Position numbers and translations under genes: made by a program | Source of the DNA: Hymenobacter psychrophilus | GTDB taxonomy: Bacteria; Bacteroidota; Bacteroidia; Cytophagales; Hymenobacteraceae | DNA: 64,000 nucleotides | Assembly (NCBI RefSeq): GCF_900107135.1 | Contig: NZ_FNOV01000001.1 | Coordinates: forward strand, 310,001 to 374,000 | Reading direction: 5' to 3' | Notes under the pieces: model-generated | Told to the model about the DNA's origin: nothing | The model's input: only the letters and a program-made list of their open reading frames with translations | Databases searched by the model: none | Shown: positions 16,165 to 24,981 of the stretch, piece by piece | Layout of the letters: the number at the start of each line of letters is the position of its first letter | How positions within the stretch are numbered: the first letter of the stretch is position 1

Positions 16165-18549
16165 TTACCGGGTCCGCTGGCGCTCATCCTCATTGCCAAA
16201 CTCCCGCTGTTTGCCCTGTAAAAGGCTGTTGCCAATATCGTAGCTGAGGGTGAGGCGGAAAAACCGACTGCTGTTATTCTCACTGTAAACCTGCCTGATA
16301 CCGTTGACTGTGGAGCTATAGTCTTTCAGGTAAGCCGTATTAAATGCGTCGTTCAGCAGGGCCGTAACGTGCAGTCGGTTGTGCAGAAACTGGTGCTGCA
16401 ACGCCAAGTTCAGCCCCGACGTGTAGCCCATGCGGTACAGGCCCCTGGCCACCGGCGAAGCGTACGTGTAGTCTGCCTGGAGCGTGGTAGCCGGGCCCAG
16501 GGTGAAGGTGTTCGTTGTGGCTCCATACAGCTGGATGCCATTGCGGGGCCGGGCCGCCAGGCCGTTGCTGAACTGCGTGGCCGAGCTCAGCCCGTACAGC
16601 TGCGTCTGGGTTTGCCACCAGGCCGTAACGGGGGCCGTGTAGCTCTGGCCCAGCCCGTAGGCGTACTCCCGAAAATAGTTCTGCCGGCTGATGGTCAGCG
16701 TGTTGGTGGCCGGCTCGGCCGTGAAGACGGGCCCGAAACCCGCCACCGTGTGGGTGAGGAAGGCGTTGGTTCGCCAGGCGTTTTTGTAGGCGTAAGTCAG
16801 CTCCAGGTTGTTGGCGAAGGAGGGTTGCAGAAACGGGTTGCCTTCGGAGTAGCTGTTGCTGTTGATATAGGATCGGAAGGGGTTGAGCAGGCCGAAACCG
16901 GGGCGGTTCACGCGCCGGCCGTAGGTGAGCCGGAAGCGGTGGTCGTCACTCGGTTGGTAGGTGAGGTAGGCCGAGGGAAACAGCTTGCGGTAGCTTCTGG
17001 TAGTTCGCTGGTCGAGGGTGGCCGAGTAACCCCGGGTTTGGGTGTTTTCCAGCCGTAGCCCCAATTGCAGGCTCATCCTGGCGCTGAAGGGGCGGGTGCC
17101 ACTCACGTAGAGCGCCTGGGTTTGTTCGCGGTACTCAAAGGTATTGGACCGGCTGGGGTCCAGTTGCGGAGTAGCCGGCCGGATATCGTAATAGGCCAGC
17201 CCGCTTTGGCTGCTGATCAGGCTGATTTTGCCCCCGTACGAAAGCTGTGCCCAGAGCAGCGGATGGGTCATGTCGGCCTTCACGCTACCCGTCCGCACCT
17301 GCTGGTACGAATCGTTACGAGCCGCCAGACTGGTTCGCACAAACTCCTCTTCGGGTGTAAAAACTTTGGCTATAAGCGTGTTGTCTAACTCCGAATCATA
17401 CGTGAAATAATCCGCATCGACCGACAGCTGCCGCTGCAAGGTATCCAGCACTGATACCAGGTGCGCGTTGTAGGCGTGGCTGCTGGTGCGTACCCGGCGG
17501 GCATCCGTATTGCGCACCAGCGAGTCCAGCCGCTGTTGCCGGTTGCGGATATCGATGGTCGTGTAATCCTGGCTGCCTGGGGTCGCGTAGGTGCCGGCGT
17601 ACTGCCCCCCCACGGAGAGGTTCGGTGTAAGGTCGTAATCCAGCGCCAGCCGGGCCGAGGCGTTGTTTTCCTGCTGCCGGCCCGTATAGCGCAGGTTCCA
17701 GAGGCCGCTGGGGTAGGCAGTGGTAAGCGTCTGCCTGGCCTGGCTGTTACCCAGCTTGCCGCCCACGCTCCCGGCGAAGCGTATCCGGCCCTGGTTGTAA
17801 ATAAGGTTATTCCGTAGCGCCAGGCTCCCATACGTGTTCTGTTCGTAGCTGAGAGTACTGGTATTTTTCCAGGAATCGGCCGCTCCCTGCCTGAGGTTGA
17901 TATTCAGCAGCCCGGCACCGTCGGCCTCGTATTCCGCCGGCGGATTGCTCATCACCTCCACGTTGCGGATGCTGCTGGCCGGAATGGCTTTCAGGTAGGC
18001 TACCAACTCTTCGCCCGCTAGTTCGAGCAAGCGGCCGTTCACCAGCACCCGCACGGCCCCCCTGCCCAGCAGGCTGATGCTGTTGTTGCGCACCAGCACG
18101 CCAGGGGCCGCGCTCAGGGCCTGCACTGCATCGCCCCCCGTTGCGGCGGCGCTATTCTCCACGTTGAAAATCACGCGGTCCGGCTGATATTCTACCAAAG
18201 CCTTCTGGCCCACTACTGTTACCTCCCGCAGGGCGGTGGCGCTGGTTTTCAGAATGATGGTGCCCAGCGTTGTAGCGGCCGCTAATACCACCGGTTGCTC
18301 CCAGTCGCTAAAGCCCAGGAAGCTCACTTTGAGTTGGTAGGCCCCCGGTGCCGCCTGTAACTCGAAACGGCCCTGCTCGGTAGTTGCAGTGGCCGCGACC
18401 AGCTGACCGGCGGGGGTAAACAGCACCACGTTGGCCCAGGCCACGGGCGCCGTCCCGTCCGTTACGGTGCCGCTGAGCGTACCCTGCGCCGCTACCCAAC
18501 CAGGCAGCAGCCAGCACAGCAGCCCGAGCCAGTGGCACAGTATGGGCAT
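16165..18549 (-). CDS. Outer-membrane beta-barrel receptor (TonB-dependent-receptor-like)
   Basis: The start at 18549 is preferred because it gives a normal signal peptide (MPILCHWLGLLCWLLPGW, cut after VAAQ); the longer frame adds 22 basic residues. Residues 22-100 are a carboxypeptidase-regulatory-like fold (GTVTDGTAPVAWANVVLF), residues 105-215 a plug domain (L-R-E-V-T-V-V-G-Q-K, then V-L-V-N-G-R-L-L-E-L), and the rest a beta-barrel ending S-Y-D-I-G-N. This is the CirA/OMP_b-brl_3 type rather than SusC: it has no SusD partner and a short plug. The ligand is unknown. A gene for an AraC-type membrane regulator lies directly upstream on the same strand, with repeated 11-mers in between, so the regulator may control it. 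Confidence 0.85.
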   Translation of the reverse strand: MPILCHWLGLLCWLLPGWVAAQGTLSGTVTDGTAPVAWANVVLFTPAGQLVAATATTEQGRFELQAAPGAYQLKVSFLGFSDWEQPVVLAAATTLGTIILKTSATALREVTVVGQKALVEYQPDRVIFNVENSAAATGGDAVQALSAAPGVLVRNNSISLLGRGAVRVLVNGRLLELAGEELVAYLKAIPASSIRNVEVMSNPPAEYEADGAGLLNINLRQGAADSWKNTSTLSYEQNTYGSLALRNNLIYNQGRIRFAGSVGGKLGNSQARQTLTTAYPSGLWNLRYTGRQQENNASARLALDYDLTPNLSVGGQYAGTYATPGSQDYTTIDIRNRQQRLDSLVRNTDARRVRTSSHAYNAHLVSVLDTLQRQLSVDADYFTYDSELDNTLIAKVFTPEEEFVRTSLAARNDSYQQVRTGSVKADMTHPLLWAQLSYGGKISLISSQSGLAYYDIRPATPQLDPSRSNTFEYREQTQALYVSGTRPFSARMSLQLGLRLENTQTRGYSATLDQRTTRSYRKLFPSAYLTYQPSDDHRFRLTYGRRVNRPGFGLLNPFRSYINSNSYSEGNPFLQPSFANNLELTYAYKNAWRTNAFLTHTVAGFGPVFTAEPATNTLTISRQNYFREYAYGLGQSYTAPVTAWWQTQTQLYGLSSATQFSNGLAARPRNGIQLYGATTNTFTLGPATTLQADYTYASPVARGLYRMGYTSGLNLALQHQFLHNRLHVTALLNDAFNTAYLKDYSSTVNGIRQVYSENNSSRFFRLTLSYDIGNSLLQGKQREFGNEDERQRTR

Positions 18550-18875
18550 CCGCCTCCGGGAGTTGCGCCCTGGCTGCACCCGGGGGAGGGGTAATTGGAA
18601 GAAGCGACGCGGCATGCGGGAAACGATTGAGTACCTGGCTTTGCTACCAGGTAACCCAAAGGTGCGGCCCCGCTTCCGGCCCTGCGACCGACTAAAAAAG
18701 TCGAACCACTTTCCCGTTGAAAAATGCGTCCGACTTTTCTCAGCCGACGTTCGACTTTATTTTAACTGTCTGTATATGAAAGTATTGAATAGTGAAAATT
18801 CGGTTGGGTCCTTTCAATAGCAGACGGAAACAGGCTCTGTATTTTACTCTGTAATCGGCTCAACAACACTTCTCC
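18550..18875. other. Intergenic region between the receptor and its putative AraC-type regulator
   Basis: No gene was recognised. The region contains a short hairpin (ACCTGG at 18633 with CCAGGT at 18647) and an AT-rich part with three copies of an 11-mer, listed separately. The receptor promoter should lie here. Confidence 0.5.
18696..18759. promoter_or_regulatory. Three copies of GTYCGACTTTW, possible regulator operators
   Basis: GTCCGACTTTT at 18728-18738 and GTTCGACTTTA at 18749-18759 are direct repeats exactly 21 bp apart; AAAAGTCGAAC at 18696-18706 is an inverted copy. A 21-bp pitch places two sites on one DNA face, as expected for AraC-family binding, and the neighbouring gene encodes such a regulator. 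Confidence 0.45.
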
Positions 18876-20018
18876 TCAAGCGCTTCGGTACTGCGTTGGG
18901 GTTTGGCCCGTGTGCTTTTTGAAGGAAGTATTGAACGAGGATTTGGAATTGAATCCGACTGCGTAGAGAATTTCGAGTACGGTTAGCTGGGGCTGGCTGG
19001 CATCCTTGAGCAGGTGCATGGATTTGGTGATGCGGTACTCATTCACGAAATCAAAAAAGTGCTGGCCCAGGTGATGGTTGATGAGCACTGACAGCTCCCG
19101 CACGGGCCAGTTGAGCTGGGTAGCCAGCTCCTGCACGGTCAGGTCGGGGTTGAGGTAGGGCTCGGCCTGCGCCATGTAGTTGCGCAGCTGTTGCACCTGC
19201 GTTTCGGTTTGTGGTGGGGCCAGGGCTTCGGTGGCCTTGCTGGCCGCCGGCTCGCCGGCCAGCAAGGCCCCAACTGGTTCCAGGGTCGAATCGACGCCGC
19301 GGAAAAGGGCTGGGTGATAAAGCGCCTTGAGAATGAACCAGGACAGAACGCAAGTGGCGTTGATGCCAACCAGCAGTTCAAAGCCCGCGAACCAATCCTG
19401 CTGGTCGGTGAACTGCAAGCCGTTTTTGACCACGACAACGACGTGTAGCAACGTCAGGGTAGCCGTTAGCTGGAACAGCCACTTGTAGGTAATACTGGCC
19501 GGATTGGTGTAGTTTTCCTGATACGCCTGCTTGTACTTTTTAAGGATTATGAAAATGGCGGCGGTATAGACCAGAAATTGCAGTTCGCCCAGCCAACGAA
19601 TAACTACAGATTCGGGCTGATCCCTGAAGTTCTCCAAGAAATGCAGCTTGGCGGCGGCATCGACCAGGTAAAAACGGGGCAGCAGCCCTAGCGTGAGCAG
19701 CCCGAAGGGCAACAGGTGCCACAGGTGCCGGGGCTTCAACCGAAAGTCGGAGTAGCAAACCGCCAGGGCGTACAGGTAAAAAACAGGATTAATGAGAGTG
19801 TTCGTGGTGATTTTGAACACCAGCAGCCCTGGGTAAGGCAGCAGATGACGGTTCAGAAACCACGAGCTGATATCCAAGGCGTTGAGCAGAATAAACGTCC
19901 CAAACAGCCGGTTGCTCAGGCGGTGCCTGGTCGGAACCGTCAGCAGGAACAAGGCCAGCATGCCCGCAATAAAAACGGCCAGCATGCTGATAACCTGAAT
20001 CAGACTTCTATCATGCAT
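18876..20018 (-). CDS. AraC-family transcriptional regulator with N-terminal membrane domain
   Basis: A 380-residue protein. Residues 1-230 contain about seven hydrophobic helices (VISMLAVFIAGMLALFLL, then others to CVLSWFILKAL) with no signal peptide, so the sensor part is in the membrane. Residues 280-380 are a double helix-turn-helix of AraC type: P-D-L-T-V-Q-E-L-A-T-Q-L-N-W, H-H-L-G-Q-H-F-F-D-F-V-N-E-Y-R, then V-G-F-N-S-K-S-S-F-N-T-S-F-K-K-H-T-G-Q-T-P-T-Q-Y-R. Such seven-helix AraC proteins are common in Bacteroidota and their ligands are mostly unknown. It sits directly upstream of the receptor gene in the same orientation. Control of the receptor is inferred from position and from the 11-mer repeats at 18696-18759. 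Confidence 0.9.
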   Translation of the reverse strand: MHDRSLIQVISMLAVFIAGMLALFLLTVPTRHRLSNRLFGTFILLNALDISSWFLNRHLLPYPGLLVFKITTNTLINPVFYLYALAVCYSDFRLKPRHLWHLLPFGLLTLGLLPRFYLVDAAAKLHFLENFRDQPESVVIRWLGELQFLVYTAAIFIILKKYKQAYQENYTNPASITYKWLFQLTATLTLLHVVVVVKNGLQFTDQQDWFAGFELLVGINATCVLSWFILKALYHPALFRGVDSTLEPVGALLAGEPAASKATEALAPPQTETQVQQLRNYMAQAEPYLNPDLTVQELATQLNWPVRELSVLINHHLGQHFFDFVNEYRITKSMHLLKDASQPQLTVLEILYAVGFNSKSSFNTSFKKHTGQTPTQYRSA

Positions 20019-20162
20019 TAGGCGAGGAAATAGGAGAAGCAGGCAGTAACTTGATCAGCCAGGGTTGTTGCGCCAAACGTGAAGTTACGTTTTCAATGCT
20101 TTCAACGAATCGTAATCTGGTGCCGTTGGGGCAGTTCACAGGCTGTTACTTCTGAAACTGCG

Positions 20163-21323
20163 CTACGAATTCAGCCCTGCACCACCGTAGACGGCTGCCG
20201 CCTTCTCGCGCAGGTTGTAGCCTGATGACATGACCTCGCCATAAGCCCCCGCCGAGCGGATGGCCAGCAGGTCGTGGCGGTGGGTTTCGGGCAGCAGCCG
20301 GGCGCGCCCGAAGGTGTCAGTTGACTCGCAGATGGGCCCCACGATGTCGTAGGCCAGTTCGGGGAGCTGGCTGCTCAGGTTCTGGATGTGGTGGTGGCTG
20401 CCGTAGAGGGCCGGACGCATGAGTTCGGTCATGCCCGCATCGAGAATGGCGAAACGCGTGTGCTGGCTTTCCTTCACATACAGCACCCGGCTGAGCAGCG
20501 TGCCGCACTGCGCCACCACCGAGCGGCCCAGCTCCACATGCACCTGCTGGCCCGGCCGCCGCTGCAGGTACTGGTCAAACAGGCCAAAGTAGGTGGCAAA
20601 ATCGGGAATCGGGTGCTCGTCGGGCTGTTCGTAGCTAATGCCCAGGCCGCCGCCCACGTTGAGGTGGGGCAGGTGGTGGCCGCGTTCTTCGAGCCAGGTC
20701 TGCAGGTCGTTGAGCTTGCGGCTGAGGGCGGCAAACACGCTCATCTCGGTTATCTGGGAGCCGATGTGGGCGTGCAGGCCAATCAGCTCCACGTGGGGCA
20801 ACTGCTCCAACTGCTCCAGCACGCCGGCCAAATCGGGCAGACTAATACCGAACTTGTTGGCATCGAGGCCCGTCGTGATGTGGGGGTGGGTGTAGGCGTC
20901 CACGTTGGGGTTGATGCGCAACGCCACCCGCGCCTTGCGGCCCTGCCTCCCGGCCAGCTCATCGAGTACCCGCAACTCGGGTACCGACTCGGCGTTGAAG
21001 CAGAAAATATCGGCCGTCAGGGCCAGGTTAATCTCGGTATCCGATTTGCCCACGCCGGCAAACACCACGTCATCGGGCCCAAAACCGGCCTCCAGGGCCC
21101 GCGCTACCTCGCCGCCGCTCACGCAGTCGGCCCCCAGCCCGGCGCGCCGGATGCGCGCCAGCACGGGTAGGTTGGAGTTGGCCTTAAGGGCGTAGTGCAC
21201 CCGGAAATTGCCCGGCCGCGCCGCCGTCGTCAGCGCGGTCAGCGTCTGGTCGAGCAGGTCGAGGTCGTAGTAGTAAAAAGGGGTAGGCTGATGCAGGAAT
21301 TCAGCGGGAAGCGTGAAAGACAT
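20163..21323 (-). CDS. lysA: Diaminopimelate decarboxylase
   Basis: A 386-residue fold-III PLP enzyme that converts meso-diaminopimelate to L-lysine in the last step of lysine synthesis. The PLP lysine is K47 in V-H-Y-A-L-K-A-N-S-N. Other family blocks are D-C-V-S-G-G-E, G-L-H-A-H-I-G-S-Q, L-N-V-G-G-G-L-G-I-S-Y, and the C-terminal G-P-I-C-E-S-T-D-T-F, whose Cys completes the active site across the dimer, then G-A-Y-G-E-V-M-S-S-G-Y-N. Length is near normal. It lies 100 nt downstream of the aspartate kinase gene on the same strand, so the two probably form a lysC-lysA unit, interrupted by a short palindrome. Confidence 0.95.
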   Translation of the reverse strand: MSFTLPAEFLHQPTPFYYYDLDLLDQTLTALTTAARPGNFRVHYALKANSNLPVLARIRRAGLGADCVSGGEVARALEAGFGPDDVVFAGVGKSDTEINLALTADIFCFNAESVPELRVLDELAGRQGRKARVALRINPNVDAYTHPHITTGLDANKFGISLPDLAGVLEQLEQLPHVELIGLHAHIGSQITEMSVFAALSRKLNDLQTWLEERGHHLPHLNVGGGLGISYEQPDEHPIPDFATYFGLFDQYLQRRPGQQVHVELGRSVVAQCGTLLSRVLYVKESQHTRFAILDAGMTELMRPALYGSHHHIQNLSSQLPELAYDIVGPICESTDTFGRARLLPETHRHDLLAIRSAGAYGEVMSSGYNLREKAAAVYGGAGLNS

Positions 21324-21382
21324 GGTTGAGGGGTGTTTGGGGTAATGTTGTTAGGAATAAAGGAACTGGGTAAAAGAATGGT

Positions 21383-21415
21383 GTCATGCTTCGACTTCGC
21401 TCCGCTCAGCATGAC
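21383..21415. repeat. Short palindrome of the GTCATnCT family
   Basis: GTCATGCT at 21383-21390 pairs with AGCATGAC at 21408-21415. The right half (CTCCGCTCAGCATGAC) matches the ends of the longer repeats, so this is a reduced copy in the lysC-lysA gap. Confidence 0.6.
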
Positions 21416-21423
21416 GTTTCCTC

Positions 21424-22752
21424 TCACTCCTCGCGTCCTTCAAATAGCCCCGCATTCAATGCCTTTAATGCCCGCACTTTATCGGTGGTGCTGACTAGGA
21501 TGCTGATGTTGTTGGGCGAGCCGCCGTAGCTGATCATGCGCACCGGTACGTCGCGCAGGGCGGCGAAGGCGCGGTGGGCACTGCCGTTGGCGTCCTGCGT
21601 AAGGCTGCCGACGAGGCAGATAATGCTCTGGTTTTCATCGACGGCCACCGCACCAAAGTTCTGTAGCTCGGCCACAATCTGAGGCAGACGGCCGGCGTCG
21701 TCGATAGTCAGCGACACGGCTACTTCCGATGTCGTAATCATATCAATGGACGTGCGGTGGCGCTCGAATACTTCGAACAGGCTGCGTAGGAAACCGTGGG
21801 CCAGCAGCATCCGGCTCGATTTCACGTTGATGGCCGTGATGCCGTCTTTGGCGGCAATGGCCTTAATGGACCCGGGGCCGGTGCGCGCCGAAATGAGCGT
21901 GCCGGGTGCGTCGGGCTGCATCGTGTTCAGCAGCCGCACCGGAATGCTGTGCGCCCGCGCCGGTAGTACTGAGCTGGGATGTAGGATTTTAGCTCCGAAA
22001 TAAGCCAGTTCGGCGGCCTCATCAAACGACAGCTCGCGCACCGGGTAAGTGCCGGTTACTACGCGCGGGTCGTTGTTGTGCAGCCCGTCAATATCGGTCC
22101 AGATCTGAATTTCCTCAGCTTCCAGGGCCGCTCCCATCAGCGAGGCCGAGTAGTCGGAGCCACCGCGCCGCAGGTTGTCGATGCCGCCGCGTGCGTCGCG
22201 GCAGATGAAGCCCTGGGTGATGAACAGGGCGTTGTTGGGGTAGGGAAGCAGCGCGGCCATCAGTCCCTGCCGGATAGCGGCCGCGTCGGGCTCGCCGTCG
22301 TCGGCGAGGCGCATGAAGTCGAGCGCGGGCAGCAGCACGGCCGGGCGGCCCAGCACGGCCGTCACGTAGCCGTACATCAGTTGAGTGCTCAGCAGCTCGC
22401 CCTGCGCCAGAATGATTCGCTCGTCGGCGGGGGTTAGCGGGACCGCCAGAAAATCCAGCAGTGTTTGAAAGTGCGTGTCGAGGATCGGCAGCAGGGTATC
22501 GGCAGCATCGGCCAGCAGCTCGCGGGCCACGTCGTGGTAGCGTTGGCGCAGGAACGCAATGCGGGCCTCGGCAGCGGACGCGTCGCCGCTGCCGAGCAGG
22601 CCCGCAATTTCCACCAGTGCGTTGGTGGTGCCGCTCATGGCCGAGAGCACTACCACGCGCCGCCCCAGGTGCGGGGCATGCATGAGCTCCGCCACTTCGC
22701 GCATCCGTTGCGCCGACCCAACGGACGTGCCGCCAAACTTCAGAATCTTCAT
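21424..22752 (-). CDS. lysC: Aspartate kinase (monofunctional)
   Basis: The start at 22752 gives the canonical M-K-I-L-K-F-G-G-T-S-V-G-S N-terminus and 442 residues. The kinase domain includes F-I-C-R-D-A-R-G-G-I-D-N-L-R-R-G-G-S-D-Y-S-A in the centre, close to the E. coli type III pattern, and W-T-D-I-D-G-L. Two ACT domains follow (residues 300-440): I-N-V-K-S-S-R-M and V-R-M-I-S-Y-G-G-S-P-N-N-I-S. There is no homoserine dehydrogenase fusion. It makes aspartyl phosphate, the first step towards lysine, threonine and methionine, and ACT domains usually give feedback inhibition. With lysA directly downstream, lysine is the likely effector, which is inference. Confidence 0.95.
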   Translation of the reverse strand: MKILKFGGTSVGSAQRMREVAELMHAPHLGRRVVVLSAMSGTTNALVEIAGLLGSGDASAAEARIAFLRQRYHDVARELLADAADTLLPILDTHFQTLLDFLAVPLTPADERIILAQGELLSTQLMYGYVTAVLGRPAVLLPALDFMRLADDGEPDAAAIRQGLMAALLPYPNNALFITQGFICRDARGGIDNLRRGGSDYSASLMGAALEAEEIQIWTDIDGLHNNDPRVVTGTYPVRELSFDEAAELAYFGAKILHPSSVLPARAHSIPVRLLNTMQPDAPGTLISARTGPGSIKAIAAKDGITAINVKSSRMLLAHGFLRSLFEVFERHRTSIDMITTSEVAVSLTIDDAGRLPQIVAELQNFGAVAVDENQSIICLVGSLTQDANGSAHRAFAALRDVPVRMISYGGSPNNISILVSTTDKVRALKALNAGLFEGREE

Positions 22753-22792
22753 AAGAAACAATTGTGGGGCGAAGCACCGCTTCGCCAGCGCC

Positions 22793-22824
22793 AAAAAAAA
22801 CGCCGACCCTCGAAAGGACCGGCG
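22793..22824 (-). terminator. Intrinsic terminator of the small gene upstream of lysC
   Basis: A hairpin (22801-22810 with 22815-22824, two mismatches, loop CGAA) is followed on the minus strand by eight T residues (22800-22793). It ends transcripts from the small ORF at 22855-23004 and separates it from lysC. Confidence 0.65.
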
Positions 22825-22854
22825 CGGAAAATGTTCAGAATCAGGTACGATGAA

Positions 22855-23004
22855 CTAATGCGACGGTCGGGTCGGGGTGCGTTTTTTCGATTTCTTGACC
22901 ATCAGGGGGCCGCTGCCTACGGGCTTGCCCTTGCCGCACGCGCCCATGGCGCAAGCCGCGGGGCTGGCGAAGAAGGCGGAAGCAGCAGGAAACAGACGCG
23001 ACAT
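22855..23004 (-). CDS. Small hypothetical protein, basic with a two-cysteine segment
   Basis: A 49-residue frame starting at ATG 23004: a hydrophobic first half (MSRLFPAASAFFASPAAC), a C-A-M-G-A-C-G-K-G-K segment, then a strongly basic tail (V-K-K-S-K-K-R-T-P-T-R-P-S-H). I do not recognise it. Support for a real gene is an intrinsic terminator with T8 about 30 nt after the stop, in a place where no other gene would need one. The C-x4-C spacing could bind metal but is too short to judge. A longer start at 23058 exists but adds nothing typical. Confidence 0.45.
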   Translation of the reverse strand: MSRLFPAASAFFASPAACAMGACGKGKPVGSGPLMVKKSKKRTPTRPSH

Positions 23005-23164
23005 AGGGCGGTAGAAAACCAGGGATACAACGGGTGTTTGGCCTCGTTGCGGCCGCAAGTACGCTCCGGATTAACAATATTCCAGTACGGCCACGAAAAA
23101 AAGTTGTGGTTTGGCCAGCTGCCATGGCGGGCATTGCCCGGCGCGAACTGCCCCGGCAGCGCCT

Positions 23165-23671
23165 TTACCGGCCTAGTTGCTTGGTCACCCAGGCCGGGAG
23201 CTGGTTTTGCTGGCGCAGCCGCAACAGCTCGTCCAGCTGCTTGTTTTTCTTGTAGCCCCCCGCCTGATAGGCCACAAGCAACGTGTGAATGCCTTCTACA
23301 TTAAGCAGCACCTCATCCTGCACCTCGGGGTGCTGGAGCTGGTAGCGGGCCCAGCCGCCCATGAACAGCAGCAGTTGGTCGGGATCCTGCTTGACGAGGT
23401 CGGCCACGTACTTCTGCAGCTGCACCTGCACGTTGGACGAGCCACTCAGCCACTGAAACACGAACTTGTTGGCCGCCTGCCGCTGAGCCGTTTGCTGGCC
23501 GGCGGGCGTTTTCTCCAGCCAGTTCACCGCCTCCACCACCTGGGGCTCAAAGCGGATATAATCTTCCGGCAGCCTGAGCGTATAGTCGGGAACCTGGTAG
23601 CCCGATTGGGCCTGGGCTGCAGGACCACCTAGCAGCAGGGCCAGCAGCAAAAAAAGGAAGGTCGGTTTCAT
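23165..23671 (-). CDS. Small secreted hypothetical protein
   Basis: The start at 23671 (MKPTFLFLLLALLLGG, cut near AAQAQ) gives a signal peptide and a protein of 168 residues; the longer frame is rejected. The mature part has no motif I know; it is helical and Gln/Leu rich, with L-R-L-P-E-D-Y-I-R-F-E-P, V-N-W-L-E-K-T-P and F-M-G-G-W-A-R-Y. It is probably periplasmic. It stands between the small two-cysteine gene and the decayed peptidase fragment, all on the minus strand. Confidence 0.75.
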   Translation of the reverse strand: MKPTFLFLLLALLLGGPAAQAQSGYQVPDYTLRLPEDYIRFEPQVVEAVNWLEKTPAGQQTAQRQAANKFVFQWLSGSSNVQVQLQKYVADLVKQDPDQLLLFMGGWARYQLQHPEVQDEVLLNVEGIHTLLVAYQAGGYKKNKQLDELLRLRQQNQLPAWVTKQLGR

Positions 23672-23754
23672 GGTAGAGGGGACTAGGGAGATAAAAAAGC
23701 CGGGCCGGCTATTGCCAAGGTACACGAATATCGCAGGGATAAGTAGGGTTAAGC

Positions 23755-23990
23755 ACAGGCTCTGGGCCCTCGCGTGCACGCTCACTACTCTGGAGACGGG
23801 ATGTCCTTGCTGAAGGGCAGGTCGGCTTTGGTATCGGTTACAAAAAAAACTTCTGCTGCCACTTCGGAGCGCTGGTTGCGTGTGGGAGCACATAGTAGCC
23901 GGCCGCTTGCAGTTGGCGAGGCTTCCCACTTCAGCGAGGTGCAGTTGGTAAGTCCAGCCGTGAGCCTGCCTACACCCTGGGGGCAGAATA
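23755..23990 (-). pseudogene. Decayed copy of the M28 peptidase C-terminal domain
   Basis: The minus-strand frame here reads V-F-F-V-T-D-T-K-A-D-L-P-F-S-K-D, matching K-F-F-V-T-D-L-K-A-D-L-P-F-S-K-D of the M28 peptidase at 24982-26343, and also L-T-A-G-L-T-N-C-T-S-L-K-W-E-A versus L-T-A-K-L-T-N-R-T-E-L-Q-W-E-A. DNA similarity continues past the early stop (CAGGCTCT...GTGCACGCTCAC versus the intact gene's CAGGCTCT...GTCCACGCTCAC). Frame breaks in between and the absence of any catalytic domain mark it as a fragment left by a duplication about 1.2 kb away. Confidence 0.75.
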
Positions 23991-24039
23991 CACAAGTAGG
24001 TGCCAGGCGGAAGGAAGCACAGAAGCCCATCCGGTGCCG

Positions 24040-24891
24040 CTACCGTCTGGTAACGAATGGTTCTACTTCTCGCGTGCTCGTTTCGGTTGGTCCCTGTCCC
24101 GGCCGGGTTGGGCCCCGGAACGGAATAGGGCGGCCGGTGGCCTGGCTGCGGTTGCTGGCCGCATCAAGTGCCTCAAAGGTCGCGGTGCAGGCTTCATCTG
24201 GCCCGAAGGTGAAATTGCCGTCACACGTGAACCAGCCGATTCCCAGCTGATTTTGCCAGGGCGTAAGGTAGCTAATCACCGGGGCCTTCAGGCGTGCACT
24301 TCGGATGGTGACCCGCACCAGTACCGGCGAAGCATCCTGCACGGGGAAAGAAAACAGCACATAGTTATTTATGCCCTCACTGTTCTCCGAGTACTCTTGG
24401 CGCACGGGGGTGGGCGTAGCCGTCCAGCGCGGAGCCTGCGTATCGGGCAATGTGCTGCTGACGCGCCAGCGGTGCACAATAACGAGTTGCTTACTGCCAG
24501 CCTGGGCGCGCTGCATTCGAAATAAGCTGTAGCCAGCAGAAGACGGCAGGCTGGTACGCAACTGATACGTGGTATCGGGCAGCAGGGGTCGGGCGGGCTG
24601 CATCAGCACTTGCCGGGCGCTGCTGAAACGGTTAGCCGGCTGCTCCAGTAGGAGCAGGGGTACCGAATCCTGCTTTGACCACAGATATACCTGAATTTGG
24701 TGCCCGAACTGCGCTAGCTTCGGGCAGGCAATTGTATTGAGCTCCGCAGAAAACAGGAATATCTGGCGGGGTTGGATAGGAGCATGCGCGTCTGGCCATA
24801 CTGCAACATTCGGTTGAGAGATGCACTGTCCCGCTACCGGCCCGGCGGTAAGTAAAAGTAGCAGCGCGAAAAAACAGAAACAGCGACGCAT
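24040..24891 (-). CDS. Secreted hypothetical protein
   Basis: The start at ATG 24891 (MRRCFCFFALLLLLTAGPVA, cut before GQC) gives a signal peptide and 283 residues; a TTG three codons earlier is less likely. The mature protein looks beta-rich, with N-terminal P-R-Q-I-F-L-F-S-A-E-L, a middle N-N-Y-V-L-F-S-F-P-V-Q-D-A-S-P, and a C-terminal F-T-C-D-G-N-F-T-F-G-P-D-E-A-C-T-A-T-F-E-A-L-D-A-A-S-N-R-S, which recalls Ig-like or fibronectin-type folds. It is of unknown function. It lies between the intact M28 peptidase and its decayed C-terminal copy, which suggests that it was caught up in the same local duplication. Confidence 0.7.
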   Translation of the reverse strand: MRRCFCFFALLLLLTAGPVAGQCISQPNVAVWPDAHAPIQPRQIFLFSAELNTIACPKLAQFGHQIQVYLWSKQDSVPLLLLEQPANRFSSARQVLMQPARPLLPDTTYQLRTSLPSSAGYSLFRMQRAQAGSKQLVIVHRWRVSSTLPDTQAPRWTATPTPVRQEYSENSEGINNYVLFSFPVQDASPVLVRVTIRSARLKAPVISYLTPWQNQLGIGWFTCDGNFTFGPDEACTATFEALDAASNRSQATGRPIPFRGPTRPGQGPTETSTREVEPFVTRR

Positions 24892-24922
24892 AGAAACCAA
24901 CTATTATACAGCCTAAAACTAC

Positions 24923-24963
24923 ATATCAAGGCCCATCGTGCATTGCACAATGGGCCTTGATAT
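24923..24963. terminator. Intrinsic terminator after the M28 peptidase gene
   Basis: A perfect 14-bp stem (24923-24936 with 24950-24963, ATATCAAGGCCCAT and its complement) lies 19 nt past the peptidase stop. The T-tract is weak, but position and stem strength support termination. Confidence 0.7.
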
Positions 24964-24981
24964 GATATATAAGCCGATACT

